This document shows, in pieces, positions 1 through 9,489 of a stretch of 64,000 nt of DNA (position 1 is its first letter; every line of letters begins with the position of its first letter). The position numbers and the translations under genes were made by a program. The notes beneath the pieces are model-generated. The model made no database searches. It had not been told where the DNA came from and saw only the letters and a list, made by a program, of their open reading frames with translations. The stretch is from Devosia sp. A8/3-2 (GTDB taxonomy: Bacteria; Pseudomonadota; Alphaproteobacteria; Rhizobiales; Devosiaceae). The DNA is taken from positions 2,396,156 through 2,460,155 of the forward strand of contig CP104974.1 of NCBI GenBank assembly GCA_025452255.1. Reading direction: 5' to 3'.

Positions 1-586
1 CATGACGTTACGGCCCGAGAGCACGCCGTTGATCTTGGACTGCAGCTGGGACTGGATATATTTCTCGGCCATCGTATTGGCGATCTGCGCGGCCTTTCCC
101 GGGCATTGGCATTGGCAGAGATAGTAATCAGATAAGTCAGTCCCCGGCGCTCGACAGTAATGGCATCCTGCAACTTGCCGATAGCCACCGGCGCAACTCC
201 TCGGCTGTATAAGTCTCGGGCGGAGCAATACGCAGCAAAGTGGCGACACGTTCGCGAATGCCGGGCTGTGGTTGGAACGAAGGATCCTCTGTCAGCCGAA
301 GTGCATCGAGGACCAGTTCCACGGTCTTTTCGGATTGGGCAATGGAGACCTCGCTCTCAACCCGGGCATTGTCCGACGCCGAGCTGGAGTTGGAATTGGT
401 CGGGTTCAATAGATTCTTCTCGGATGGATCGACAAGAACCAATGTCGTGGCGCGATACATCGGCGTGAGCGAGATGATCAGAAGCGCTGAGATTCCCAAT
501 ACCAGTATCAGGATTGCAAGGATTAGACCCAATTGCCGCCGAATGGTGCCCAATATATTGCGAAGGCCAAATTCTTGCTCGTGCAT
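1..586 (-). CDS. Polysaccharide chain-length regulator (Wzz/GNVR family), 3' end outside window
   Basis: Inner-membrane protein expected to set chain length or assist export of a surface polysaccharide. The N-terminus is cytoplasmic, followed by a hydrophobic segment at about residues 18-40 and the Wzz-type start of the periplasmic domain (YRATTLVLVDP). The conserved stretch KLQDAITVERRGLTYLI is found only after changing frame near 184. A second change near 105 restores the segment leading to the LSGRNVM end at the window edge. Both shifts are one-base problems and are read as sequence errors. The start is the ATG at 584-586 with a weak ribosome site. Whether a C-terminal tyrosine kinase follows cannot be seen. 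Family is fairly sure; the exact role is inferred. Confidence 0.75.
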
Positions 587-1025
587 GTACCACCAGAAAT
601 ATTCAATGTAACGAACGCGTTATCGAACCATAAAATTTGTTCAACGGAGCATGGATAATTCACTCTACACTTGAAGCAAGACAATTGGCTATGTCAGATT
701 TTCTATTTTTAGCGAGTATCTGATTTCTTGGATAAATTGATGTCCGATGGAATTTTAGTCGACATCAGCCGATCGTCTGAAATTGTCCTCATCTGCAATT
801 TTACGAGGAAAGTCGTTTGAGTACTTAAGTAAAATTATTCAATTTATCCGATAGAGTGTTGAGTCTTGAAGAGTCGTTTCTGTTTCCTCAATTGTTTCTT
901 TTAAGTTCTCGTTTGTTCTTTGCAATTTTTGCGTAGTCGCTCGGGGCGGACTATTTTGAAATCAACTATCATGTAGGGAATCTCGCAAAGGCCATGGTTT
1001 GTTCCTTATCTGTTCGGAATGGTCC
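587..1025. other. Gene-free AT-rich stretch
   Basis: About 440 bases with clearly lower GC than the flanking genes and no credible reading frame. It must hold the promoter of the chain-length regulator to its left and the 3' end of the O-antigen ligase transcript to its right. No strong hairpin followed by a T-run was found. Confidence 0.5.
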
Positions 1026-2383
1026 TCAGGTATTGGCGGAGCGTGGCAAGCATTGGGCGCTCGCCGCGGCCAGAATGGCCACCAGCCAGAAGGCCACTGC
1101 TTGAATCTCCATACTGAAATCGACCAATGCATGCGTGCCGACGGCGACAAGGCAGCCAAGACCGGTCGCAGTGGGCAGCCAGAGGCGCCGGTTCCGGCGC
1201 AAGGCGGCAAAGAGTTTCCACCCGATGATAGCCAGAAGCAGGGGGATCAGGCTTCCGGCAATCACGCCCAGTTCGGACCATAGTGTCAGATAGCTATTGT
1301 GGGCCTTGTCCCATAGCCGGTCCGTTCCCACGGGCGGCGCGTGAACGGTCGGGAACACGATTTCAAAGCTGCCGCCGCCGAAGCCGGTCCAGGGGCGCTG
1401 GGCAATCAGCTCCACCACCGGCGGTAGAGCGCCGCTCGGATGGACCGAGATTCCTCCACGTCCAGCATCCGGTTCAGCAATTGCTCGCCATAGAGCCAGC
1501 CGATGGCAAGGCAACTCGCCAAGACCACGCCGGCGGCGGTGAAGAATGTGCGCTTGCGCCGGGATGTGGCGAGCAGGGCGAAAAAGATCGTGGTGAGTGT
1601 GCCCAAGGCCGCCGCCAACGCGCCCATGCGGGATTGGCTGGCGACCAGCGCCGCCATGATGATCATCATGGCTGAGCCGATAAGCGCCGAGCGCAGCCAA
1701 TAATAATCATAACGGTAATCTTCATCGCGCTTTTCCGGGAGCGCCTGGATCAGCAGGGCGGCGCCCGGGCAGCAATTAAGCGCCATGAAGGTGGCAAAGG
1801 AGTTTCTATTGACGAAGGTGCCGGTGGCCGAGCCCAGATAGGCCCATTTCTCGTAGCCGAGCAGCGTATCGCCCATGCGCAGCATGACGAGGGCGCCGGC
1901 GGCATGCAGCGTGCCGATCGTCAGCATGCCAGTGAAGAAGAGGTTGAACCGTTCGCGGTTTCGCGTTGCCTGAAGCACGAGGAAGAACAGCATCCCATAG
2001 GTTATCAGCCGCAGCAGCATCCATAGCGTGGCGCCCGGCGCCATGGAGATGGGGTCGAGCCCGGCCACGGGAAAGCGGACGAGCTGCGCGATGAGATAGA
2101 AGACGAGCAACGCATAGAGGATGGGCAGGGGGGCAAGCTGATCAAGGCCGATGCGGGGCGCGGTGCCCCGCCGACCCAGCCAGCCGAAATAAGCCGCGCC
2201 TGCCGCGCCGACCGAGACGGTGTTCATGGCCCAGAATATTGCCCGGTTGCTGCCCATGGGTATGGGCGCCCGAGCCGAGAAGAGCAGCAGGCCACAGCAC
2301 AGCACATAGCCCGACAGCGAGCCGCGCTCTGCGGGCCGATCCTGGTCATTGGCGCTGTCGTCGAACCAGATATCAGCGGCCAT
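1026..2383 (-). CDS. O-antigen ligase/polymerase family membrane protein
   Basis: Polytopic inner-membrane protein of the Wzy_C/O-antigen ligase family, which joins or polymerises lipid-linked glycans at the periplasmic face. About ten hydrophobic segments are visible. A large periplasmic loop carries GFGGGSFE and then the conserved KAHNSYL with the family histidine. The frame changes near 1420, where one G appears lost in a GGG run between the codons for YRR and VVEL; the rest then reads cleanly to a TGA at 1026. The start ATG at 2381-2383 lies inside the end of the upstream gene (11-base overlap), so the two are probably translationally coupled. Ligase or polymerase cannot be decided from sequence alone. 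Confidence 0.8.
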
Positions 2384-3083
2384 TGCTGCGCGACCGTTCC
2401 ACGGCCAACCGGGCCGTGATGTTCTGGAAACGGGTGCGGTCATCGATGGGAAGGCTGGGCAGCAGCCCGTCGATGACCGCCCGCAGGTCGGCCGGGGCAT
2501 GGTAGCGAGGCGCGAGGAATTGCCGGCCGCCATCCACGAGCAGAAGCAGTAGCAGATCGCGATCATTGCTGGGCAGCAGATCCGGGTCGAGCCGATCCGG
2601 GTTGGATTGCGCCAGATCGATGCGGCGCTCGGCCAGCCATTGCTCGTTGCGCCCGGTATTGTAGGACTGGCGCAGACGCCAGTTCATGCCGGGCCAATCC
2701 TCCATGGTGGCGGCGGCAAGCGCGCCAGTGTGCCGAGCCGCTGAAAATGTGGGAGCCGAATTGGTAATCTGATCGGCGCCGTCGTGGCATTTCTGCGCGG
2801 TCTGTTGCCGCGCCTGCGTGGGTTGCGCCCGGCCAGACAGCGAAGTGAGGGCGACCCGGCAATTGAACAGATAGCCCAGCTGGGACTGAATGGAAGGCGC
2901 CGGGCGGATAGTGTCGGCTTGCACGGCGGCGATGATGGTGCGTTCGCCCCAGCCATCGGCGAAAAACGGCGGTGCTTCTCGGGTGACGCCCCAGAGCCCG
3001 ACAATGGTCAAGGTGATGCCTATCGTGGCAAATATCCGTGGATTGGTGGCGGTATGCTGATCCAGATGTCGAGCGCGGGGCAT
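2373..3083 (-). CDS. Hypothetical membrane-anchored protein upstream of O-antigen ligase
   Basis: A 236-residue protein that I do not recognise. One hydrophobic segment near residues 18-34 suggests a signal anchor, with the remainder outside the cytoplasm. The rest is rich in Asn, Gln, Arg and Leu, with a run of six leucines near residue 180, and no catalytic motif stands out. It overlaps the start of the O-antigen ligase by 11 bases, so it is the first gene of a two-gene unit and may serve the same polysaccharide. The reading frame is intact. The start ATG at 3081-3083 faces the divergent protease gene across about 100 bases. Confidence 0.55.
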   Translation of the reverse strand: MPRARHLDQHTATNPRIFATIGITLTIVGLWGVTREAPPFFADGWGERTIIAAVQADTIRPAPSIQSQLGYLFNCRVALTSLSGRAQPTQARQQTAQKCHDGADQITNSAPTFSAARHTGALAAATMEDWPGMNWRLRQSYNTGRNEQWLAERRIDLAQSNPDRLDPDLLPSNDRDLLLLLLVDGGRQFLAPRYHAPADLRAVIDGLLPSLPIDDRTRFQNITARLAVERSRSNGR

Positions 3084-3190
3084 GGCCGGATCCCTAATCC
3101 TTACTCACCGTGCCGCCGCCGGCAAACCTTATCAATTTATTAATTGGTTGATGGTGAGAGTTATTCCGAATTCTTCTTGAGTCAATACAA

Positions 3191-3733
3191 ATGCATCACA
3201 TAGTATTTCGTGGGAATAGTATATTCGCTGCATGTATAGCGACATTTGTTCTTGGTTTTTCTGTCACGGTACCGGTGCAGGCGGCTGGGTCGCGGCCGCC
3301 GCTGGGGCTGCAATTGTTTTGCCTGCAACATAGCGAGCAATGCCGAGCGACGGGGCAGAGCACGGTGGCTGCCTCGCAGGGGCTGGTCCAACTGGTGCAG
3401 ACGGTCAACCGGCGGGTAAACGGGGCCATCACGCCGCGCTCTGACGGCAACCTTGATCGCTGGAGCGCTACGGGCCGCTCAGGCGACTGCGAAGATTACG
3501 TTCTGGCCAAGCGGACTGCGCTTATTGCGCAAGGCGTGCCGAGCGGGGCGTTGCGGATCGGCTATACCAAGACCCGGCAAGGGGAAGGGCATGTAGTGCT
3601 GATCGTGCAGACTGGCGCAGGTGAATATGTATTGGATAACCTCAGTACCAGCATAAAGCTGCTGGCGGATACTGGTTACCGCATCGAAAGCAGTTCGCGC
3701 GGTGGTCTGCTGGATTGGTGGACGTTTGATTAG
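3191..3733 (+). CDS. Secreted transglutaminase-like cysteine protease (C93, BTLCP family)
   Basis: A 180-residue protein with a signal peptide (residues 1-31, cleavage near VQAAG) and the Cys-His-Asp triad of the bacterial transglutaminase-like cysteine proteases: Cys100 in GDCEDY, His134 in GHVVL and Asp149 in LDN. Family members are periplasmic, often encoded near type I secretion or polysaccharide genes, and their substrates are mostly unknown. The length matches the family and the frame is intact. It is divergent from the 2373-3083 gene, so the AT-rich 107 bases between them should hold both promoters. Family assignment is confident; the link to the nearby polysaccharide genes rests on position only. 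Confidence 0.85.
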   Translation: MHHIVFRGNSIFAACIATFVLGFSVTVPVQAAGSRPPLGLQLFCLQHSEQCRATGQSTVAASQGLVQLVQTVNRRVNGAITPRSDGNLDRWSATGRSGDCEDYVLAKRTALIAQGVPSGALRIGYTKTRQGEGHVVLIVQTGAGEYVLDNLSTSIKLLADTGYRIESSSRGGLLDWWTFD

Positions 3734-3871
3734 ATTCAACGAATATTGCTTGGTGTGAGCGTTTTAAGACTGTAATGCTGGAATTAGAATTACTTAACAA
3801 AGTATTATTTGTTTGACTAACTAGAAGAGTGGGAATTTAATATTCTTGCGGCTAGTGGTAGGACAAATGTG

Positions 3872-4351
3872 ATGAGAGTATTGGCGTTAGCTGCAGGCGT
3901 CGCGCTGTTCAGCGCGAGCGGAATGCAGGGGAGTATAGCGCAAGAGTTTTCTACTCGGGGCGCGGTCGTCAGCATCTGTAAAGATGTCGTGCGTATGGAG
4001 CGGGACGAGCAGGTTAGCCGAAACGGTGCCTGCATTGCCACGACGGCGCAATATCTGTCGATCTTGCAGCGTGCTCCGTGTATCGACTTTGACCAATCAG
4101 TCGCCGACCCGGTTGTCGATTTGACCAATCTGCTGTTCACTCCCTTCTGCAGGGTCGAGAGCGAAGTGGCGGTGGCCATACGGCTGGCCGGCCAATCGGC
4201 GCGCAGCGATGCCCAGCAGGCGCAGATCCAGTTGATCTACCAGACCGTCAATGCCTGTGACTTCGTGGTCACGGCAGCCATTGTTACGCCAAACAATGAC
4301 AGCTTGTTCTCCGGAGGGGAATCGAACGGTCCGCGAGCCAGCGAGAACTGA
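3872..4351 (+). CDS. Secreted cysteine-containing hypothetical protein
   Basis: About 159 residues, beginning with a clear signal peptide (hydrophobic core LALAAGVALFSA, likely cleavage after IAQ). The mature part has five cysteines spread over about 100 residues, which suggests disulfides in the periplasm. I do not recognise a family. A GTG lies three bases upstream of the chosen ATG and would add one residue. It runs in the same direction as the C93 protease after about 140 AT-rich bases and converges on the next gene. The frame is intact to the TGA. Confidence 0.5.
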   Translation: MRVLALAAGVALFSASGMQGSIAQEFSTRGAVVSICKDVVRMERDEQVSRNGACIATTAQYLSILQRAPCIDFDQSVADPVVDLTNLLFTPFCRVESEVAVAIRLAGQSARSDAQQAQIQLIYQTVNACDFVVTAAIVTPNNDSLFSGGESNGPRASEN

Positions 4352-4365
4352 GGGCGATCGGCCTG

Positions 4366-4843
4366 CTACTTCAGCAATGAGGGGCGGGACGATGCCTTGA
4401 GCGCGGTGCGGATTTCGGTCATGGAACTCTGGCGACGGGCCTTGGCAATATTGGCGGCGCGCTCGAAATTGTAGACGCCCTTGTATGACCCGAACGATTT
4501 GTACTGGGGAATGTTGGTGTAGTGACCGCCCACCAGCCGCTCGGAGAAACTCACCCGCCAGTTCGCTGCACAACAAATCGTTCTCGTAATCGGGCGAGCG
4601 TAGCAGGTCGCGTTCCCATTCCTGCATCTCGTCGATAGTGCGGCCAAGCTGGGTGGCGATCTCGTGCTGGGCGGCAAAGCGTCGATAGCCCCGGCCCATC
4701 AGCAGCCTGACCTGCCTGACCGCCTCAAGGCGCCAGCCCACCGCGTTGCGATGGACGGGATGTGTCGAGCGCGGCTGGTTGGACAGGAAATCGTGCGGCG
4801 ATTGCTGATTTTCGCCGCGTCGCGTTATTGGCTTCGCCAACAT
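4366..4843 (-). CDS. Hypothetical protein, frame broken near 4560
   Basis: About 159 residues when the two frames are joined. The N-terminal part is basic, with a helix containing VRQVRLLMGRGYRRFA and then an acidic EMQEWERDLL. The C-terminal part contains GGHYTNIPQYKSFG and ends with a basic helix. The two halves overlap at LCSELAG, where a one-base shift is needed, consistent with the errors elsewhere. I recognise no family and see no signal peptide. It converges on the secreted protein at 3872-4351 with a 14-base gap. Confidence 0.45.
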
Positions 4844-5295
4844 GTGCCTCCGGATGATTTAGATTTATTGATCATCCTCATCATCATAGGTTTCAAATAA
4901 CTAGTTTGTCCATTTGTTCCTTGAACATTATTGTACTTTACAAATTGCAGTCCAATATTCTCGCCACAAAGCCGACATAAGTTGATGCCAGTGCGATTTG
5001 CCGTAGATATACAGTTTTTGGGTGGCTGATATGTCATTTGAGCGAGTTGTTATTGTTGCCAAATGCATTGCTATCTACGGATAACTTGCGTATTAATTTG
5101 AGGTTCTGATCCGCGTTGCGGCGCCAGTGGGTCGGGTTTCGAGGATTTCTCTTACACTGCTTGATTGAGGGAGACGGCAATGGCGCCTTTTTGACCCCAC
5201 TTCGGTGGGTGCAGGCGCGGCATGGCAGGGCCGCCACGCAGGGCGGCGCGGCGGTGGGAAGCGGGAAGCGCTTTGAGCCGGGTGCGGTGGATGTG
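4844..5295. other. Gene-free stretch between divergent genes
   Basis: About 450 bases, AT-rich from 4850 to 5100, between a leftward and a rightward gene. It should hold both promoters. The glycosyltransferase frame stays open upstream to 5116 but without the family N-terminus, so that part is treated as leader. No clear terminator or repeat was seen. Confidence 0.4.
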
Positions 5296-6426
5296 ATGTT
5301 CATCGGCCTTCGTTCGGTCAATGGCGCTCAAGGTGGTGTTGAGCGGCATGTCGGCGCGCTCGTGGAGGAATTTGAATCGCTGGGGCTGCGCACCTGTACG
5401 GTGGTGCGGCATCGTTATGCGCCGGAGGGCTCGGTCCAGCTTGGTCGGAACAGTTTTACCCAGGCGATCTGGGCGCCGCGGAATGTGTCGCTCGAAGCGC
5501 CGGCCCATAGCGTGCTGGCAACATTGTGGGCGGGGGTAGTGCGCCCCAAAGTGTTGCATGTGCATGCCATCGGTCCCAGCATCGTTGTGCCGTTGGCCCG
5601 GGCAATGGGCCTGCGGGTGGTCTGCACGCACCATGGCAGCGATTATGATCGGGAAAAGTGGGGCGGCATGGCCAAGGCGGTGCTGCGGTTTGGCGAGTGG
5701 TGCCGGGGGCATATGGCAAATGGCCGCATCTGCGTGTCGCGCGGATTGGCACAGTCGCTGAGCGATCGATTTGGCCGCCAATTCAATTACATACCCAACG
5801 CCGTCAACCTGCCGCGTGCGACGCACAGCCGGGAAACGCTGGACACGTTCGGGCTGGAAGCGGGCGAGTACATCGTTCATGTGGGACGGCTAGTGCCGGA
5901 AAAGCGGCAGGATGATTTGATCCGCGCTTTTGCCCGGTTGCAGCGGCCCGATCTGAAGCTGGTGCTGGTGGGTGGCGTGGATCATGCCAGTGCCTATTCC
6001 AAGGAGCTCAAGGCACTGGCTGCTGCGACACCGGGCGTTGTCATGACCGGTTTTCAGAAGGGCGACGCGCTGGTGCAATTGTTGGGGAATGCGGCCGTGT
6101 TCGCGCTGCCATCCAGCCATGAGGGCATGCCGATCGCCGCGCTGGAGGCCATGAGCCCGGGCCGCCCTGTGGTGCTCAGTGACATCGCCGCCAATATGGA
6201 CCTTGGTCTTCCTGCGGCCTGCTATCACAAGGTGGGGTCGGTGGAGGATCTTGCGGACAAGATTGCCCAGTCGCTGGACCGCTACGGCACTCAGGATATC
6301 CCAGCGCATGATTGGTCCGCGGTCATGTCGAGCTATAGCTGGCCGATAGTGGCGCAGCAGACGCTGGACGTTTATTGCGACGCCGCGCCGGCGCTGCAGG
6401 CCAGAATGGCCGTCCTCAGCCCCTGA
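5296..6426 (+). CDS. GT4-family glycosyltransferase
   Basis: A GT-B fold enzyme of about 376 residues. The N-terminal domain starts with MFIGLRSVNGAQGG, where the glycine-rich loop after the first strand is typical. The C-terminal domain has HVGRLVPEKRQDDLI and the donor-binding E(x7)E pair at Glu276 and Glu284 (EGMPIAALE). It should transfer a sugar from a nucleotide donor in the cytoplasm during surface glycan synthesis. The start is uncertain: ATG 5296 fits the family, a GTG at 5287 is possible, and the frame is open to 5116. Its 3' end overlaps the convergent glycosyltransferase by 11 bases. The frame is intact. Confidence 0.8.
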   Translation: MFIGLRSVNGAQGGVERHVGALVEEFESLGLRTCTVVRHRYAPEGSVQLGRNSFTQAIWAPRNVSLEAPAHSVLATLWAGVVRPKVLHVHAIGPSIVVPLARAMGLRVVCTHHGSDYDREKWGGMAKAVLRFGEWCRGHMANGRICVSRGLAQSLSDRFGRQFNYIPNAVNLPRATHSRETLDTFGLEAGEYIVHVGRLVPEKRQDDLIRAFARLQRPDLKLVLVGGVDHASAYSKELKALAAATPGVVMTGFQKGDALVQLLGNAAVFALPSSHEGMPIAALEAMSPGRPVVLSDIAANMDLGLPAACYHKVGSVEDLADKIAQSLDRYGTQDIPAHDWSAVMSSYSWPIVAQQTLDVYCDAAPALQARMAVLSP

Positions 6427-7528
6427 TCGCCTGCCAATATTGCTTGATAGTGGCATCGAGCGCGTAGCGGCGGGCGCCTTCCAGCGCGAGGGCGCGACGG
6501 TCCCGTTGCTGGTCGGGTTGCAGGGCGAGCCGCATCGCTTCGGCCGAGCTCGCCGCGTCATTGGTTGGAACCAGCAGGCCGTATTTGCATTCGGTGGCGG
6601 CCTCGACCGGGAAATAGGGGCGGTCGTCGAGGATTTCCGACGGTCCGGAATGGCAATTGGTGGAAATGACCGGCGTGCCCGGGCACATGGCCTCGACCAA
6701 TCCATTGGGAAAACCCTCGCCATTTGAAGGCAGCACATAGCAATCGGCGGATTTGATGATGCTGAAGGGATTTTCGTGGAACCCGGCAAAGATCACCTGC
6801 TCGGCCGGGCCAAGTTCGGCCGCTTGCTTCTGCAAGTCCGCGAGCAGCGGGCCTTCTCCCATGATGAGCAGTGTGCCGCCGGCGCCAAACATGCCGAAGG
6901 CCTCGATCAGCATGGCGAAATTCTTGTTGGGCACGAGGCGCCCCATGCCCACGATGAGCGGTCTCGCATAGGGCAGGTCGGCGGGAGCATCGCCATTCCT
7001 GCGGATCATTTCGCCGTCGATGGGGTTTGGAATGGCCGAAATATTGGCCATGGGAACCGCGTAGTTCTCCGAAAGGTCCTTGGCGATGCCGGAGGACACT
7101 GCGATCACCCGATTGGCGTGGCGATAGCCGATATAGGTCAGGAAGCGGGCCAGGTGACCGGCCGCATTGCGCGGGTGGTGGCTGGTGGTATTGACCCGTT
7201 CGCTGATGACGCAGCGGATGCCCTTGATCCGGCAGATGAGAATGGACAGCAGGTTGGAGCGGGTGAGGAAGCTCACGCAGATGTCGGGGGCTAGCTCATT
7301 GATCTTGCGCCAGAGCGGCATTAATCCGCCAACCAGCGAGCCTTTGGTGTCCAGCTGGTGGACGATAATGGAGCTGGGCACCGCATAGGCTGCGGGCTCA
7401 ACATCAAGCAGGATCAGGTGCAACTCGGCGCCTTGGGCTTCCGCGGTGGAATTGCCGAGCAGGCGCGTCATGATGCGCTCTGCTCCGCCCCCGGTCAGCG
7501 AGTTGATGATAAAGACGACCTTCTTCAT
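6416..7528 (-). CDS. GT4-family glycosyltransferase
   Basis: About 370 residues, beginning MKKVVFIINSLTGGGAERIM, the classic start of a GT4 enzyme with the GGAE loop. The second domain has VGMGRLVPNKNF and the E(x7)E pair at Glu271 and Glu279 (EGFPNGLVE). An upstream in-frame ATG would add five residues. It converges with the previous glycosyltransferase, and the 11-base tail overlap leaves no room for a terminator between them. The acceptor and sugar cannot be told from sequence. The frame is intact over its full length. Confidence 0.8.
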   Translation of the reverse strand: MKKVVFIINSLTGGGAERIMTRLLGNSTAEAQGAELHLILLDVEPAAYAVPSSIIVHQLDTKGSLVGGLMPLWRKINELAPDICVSFLTRSNLLSILICRIKGIRCVISERVNTTSHHPRNAAGHLARFLTYIGYRHANRVIAVSSGIAKDLSENYAVPMANISAIPNPIDGEMIRRNGDAPADLPYARPLIVGMGRLVPNKNFAMLIEAFGMFGAGGTLLIMGEGPLLADLQKQAAELGPAEQVIFAGFHENPFSIIKSADCYVLPSNGEGFPNGLVEAMCPGTPVISTNCHSGPSEILDDRPYFPVEAATECKYGLLVPTNDAASSAEAMRLALQPDQQRDRRALALEGARRYALDATIKQYWQAIRG

Positions 7529-7759
7529 CGCGCTCTCAAACAATAATACGTCATGCGTCCGGTGGTCTTTTGGGGACTGAAATATGAACGGCGCGGCAAT
7601 CGGTGCTTACAACGTCTATGTCAGTGTTTCTGTTGCTGAAAATAGTATTGCACTATCTTGGCGTGGTAAATAGGCGTGGGGAAAGTGTATTACTGGCCAT
7701 TTTCTGGTCACTAATTGGCATTTTTGTAATCTCAGCTTGCTGAGAAAGAGAGTAGTCCG

Positions 7760-7846
7760 ATGCATGACCTCGATGTGCATACTGAGGGTCTGGCCCGGCG
7801 CAGTGAAGAATACCACGACACAAAGCTGAGACGCGGCGGGGCGTGA
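7760..7846 (+). CDS. Possible 28-residue small protein
   Basis: A short frame starting at ATG 7760, preceded by a purine-rich AAAGAGAG at suitable distance. It is hydrophilic with several charged residues and ends RRGGA. Its TGA overlaps the ATG of the next short frame (GTGATG), an arrangement typical of translational coupling. No family is recognised. The call rests on the ribosome site and the overlap only; coding statistics at this length mean little. Confidence 0.3.
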   Translation: MHDLDVHTEGLARRSEEYHDTKLRRGGA

Positions 7847-7944
7847 TGCCCTATCGCCGCCGCGGCCCTATGATCCTTGTTCTGGCATTGGCGGCGTGGG
7901 GTGTGGTCTTGGCGTTGTACTACATCATTCGGCTGTATTTGTAG
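7846..7944 (+). CDS. Possible 32-residue single-pass membrane protein
   Basis: Starts at the ATG overlapping the stop of the preceding short frame. The N-terminus is basic (PYRRRG) and is followed by one hydrophobic helix of about 22 residues (ILVLALAAWGVVLALYYII), the usual layout of small bacterial membrane proteins. It stops at TAG 7942. It lies about 160 bases upstream of ugd in the same direction. The positive-inside pattern makes it more credible than its upstream partner, but it is still unproven. Confidence 0.4.
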   Translation: MPYRRRGPMILVLALAAWGVVLALYYIIRLYL

Positions 7945-8104
7945 TTTTTATACGCTCTGTCACAATTGTTTAATATTGGAATTTGGGGCAATCGTCACGA
8001 TCTCAAGTATTGCAAAAATGTTCACTGTACAGGTGAAGGTTTTGGGCTAATGTCGACTTCGTCCGGCGGTGAGGCATAACAGTTCGTGGCGAAGGAGATT
8101 GAAT

Positions 8105-9454
8105 ATGCGGGTAACAATGATCGGGTCCGGCTATGTGGGCCTCGTCAGCGGGGCTTGTTTTGCGGATTTCGGACATGACGTGGTCTGCGTCGATCTCAAC
8201 ACCGCCAAAATCGCGGCGCTGCAGCGCGGCGAAATTCCGATTTTCGAGCCTCGGTCTTGATGCGCTGGTCGCCAATAATGCGAGCGCTGGGCGGCTCACG
8301 TTCACCAGTGATTTGCCCTCGGCCGTAGCCCGAGCGGATATCGTCTTTGTCGTGGTGGGCACGCCCTCTCGGCGCGGCGACGGTCATGCCGACCTGAGCT
8401 ATGTCTATGCCGCCGCGCGGGAAATCGCGCAGGCGGTGCGGGGCTTTACCGTTGTGGTCACCAAATCCACCGTGCCGGTGGGCACGGGCGACGAGGTTGA
8501 GCGCATCATCCGCGAAACCAATCCGGACGCCGATGTCGTGGTTGTTTCCAATCCCGAATTCCTGCGCGAAGGCGCTGCGATCGAGGATTTCAAGCGCCCT
8601 GACCGCATCGTGGTGGGGCTGGAGGACGAGCGCGCCCGGCCGGTTATGGAGGAGGTCTATCGGCCGCTCTATCTCAACCAGGGGACCACTGATTTTTACC
8701 GGCCGCCGCACGGCCGAACTGACCAAATATGCCGGCAATGCTTTCCTCGCGATGAAGATCACCTTCATCAACGAGATCGCCGATCTGTGCGAGCAGACCG
8801 GCGCCAATGTTCAGGACGTGGCTCGAGGAATCGGTGCCGATAACCGCATTGGCAGCAAGTTTCTCCACCCCGGACCGAGCTATGGCGGCTCCTGTTTCCC
8901 CAAGGATACGCTGGCGCTGGCCAAGACCGGACAGGATTACGGCACGCCCTTGCGGCTCGTCGAAACCACTATCGCCATCAATGACCAGCGCAAGCGGGCC
9001 ATGGGGCGCAAGGTGGTGGCGGCGCTGCAGGGGAAGGCCCGGGGCAAGACGGTGGGCGTATTGGGGCTGACCTTCAAGCCCAATACCGACGATATGCGCG
9101 ACGCGCCCTCCATTGCCGTCATCCAGACGCTGGTGGATGCCGGGGCTCGCGTGCGCGCTTATGACCCCGAAGGCATGGAGGCGGCCAAGGCCGTACTCGA
9201 TAATGTGGAATATTGCGAGGATGCCTATGATGCGGCCAAGGGCGCGGATTGTCTCGTGCTGGTGACCGAGTGGAATGCGTTCCGCTCTGCTCGACCTGGC
9301 GCGGATCAAGGATTTGATGATTAGCCCGGTTCTGGTCGACTTGCGCAACGTCTACCGCCCGAGCGACGTCGAGGCGGCCGGATTTGCCTATTCAAGTGTC
9401 GGCCGGCCGAACGATGGCGAACCGGCGGAAGCCATTTCCAGCGCTGCTGAGTGA
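8105..9454 (+). CDS. ugd: UDP-glucose 6-dehydrogenase
   Basis: Oxidises UDP-glucose twice with NAD+ to UDP-glucuronate, a precursor for acidic polysaccharides. The N-terminal Rossmann motif is [12 protein letters not shown]. The central domain carries the catalytic cysteine in YGGSCFPKD, and the UDP-binding domain contains [15 protein letters not shown]. Three one-base insertions break the frame: a C near 8252 (after IFEP), a G near 8684 (before FTGRRTAEL) and one near 9287 (FRSLDLARIK). Corrected, the protein is about 449 residues, normal for the family, ending at TGA 9452. Start ATG 8105 has a strong AAGGAG site. It belongs with the glycosyltransferases to its left. Confidence 0.93.
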
Positions 9455-9489
9455 CGGTTTGAGCGATGACGGGTGTGGCGGCGTTGCCG

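Noticed and set aside
5116..5295. Sixty extra in-frame residues at the start of the GT4 gene
   Set aside because: They lack the family N-terminus, which begins properly at ATG 5296, and the upstream codons look like leader DNA.
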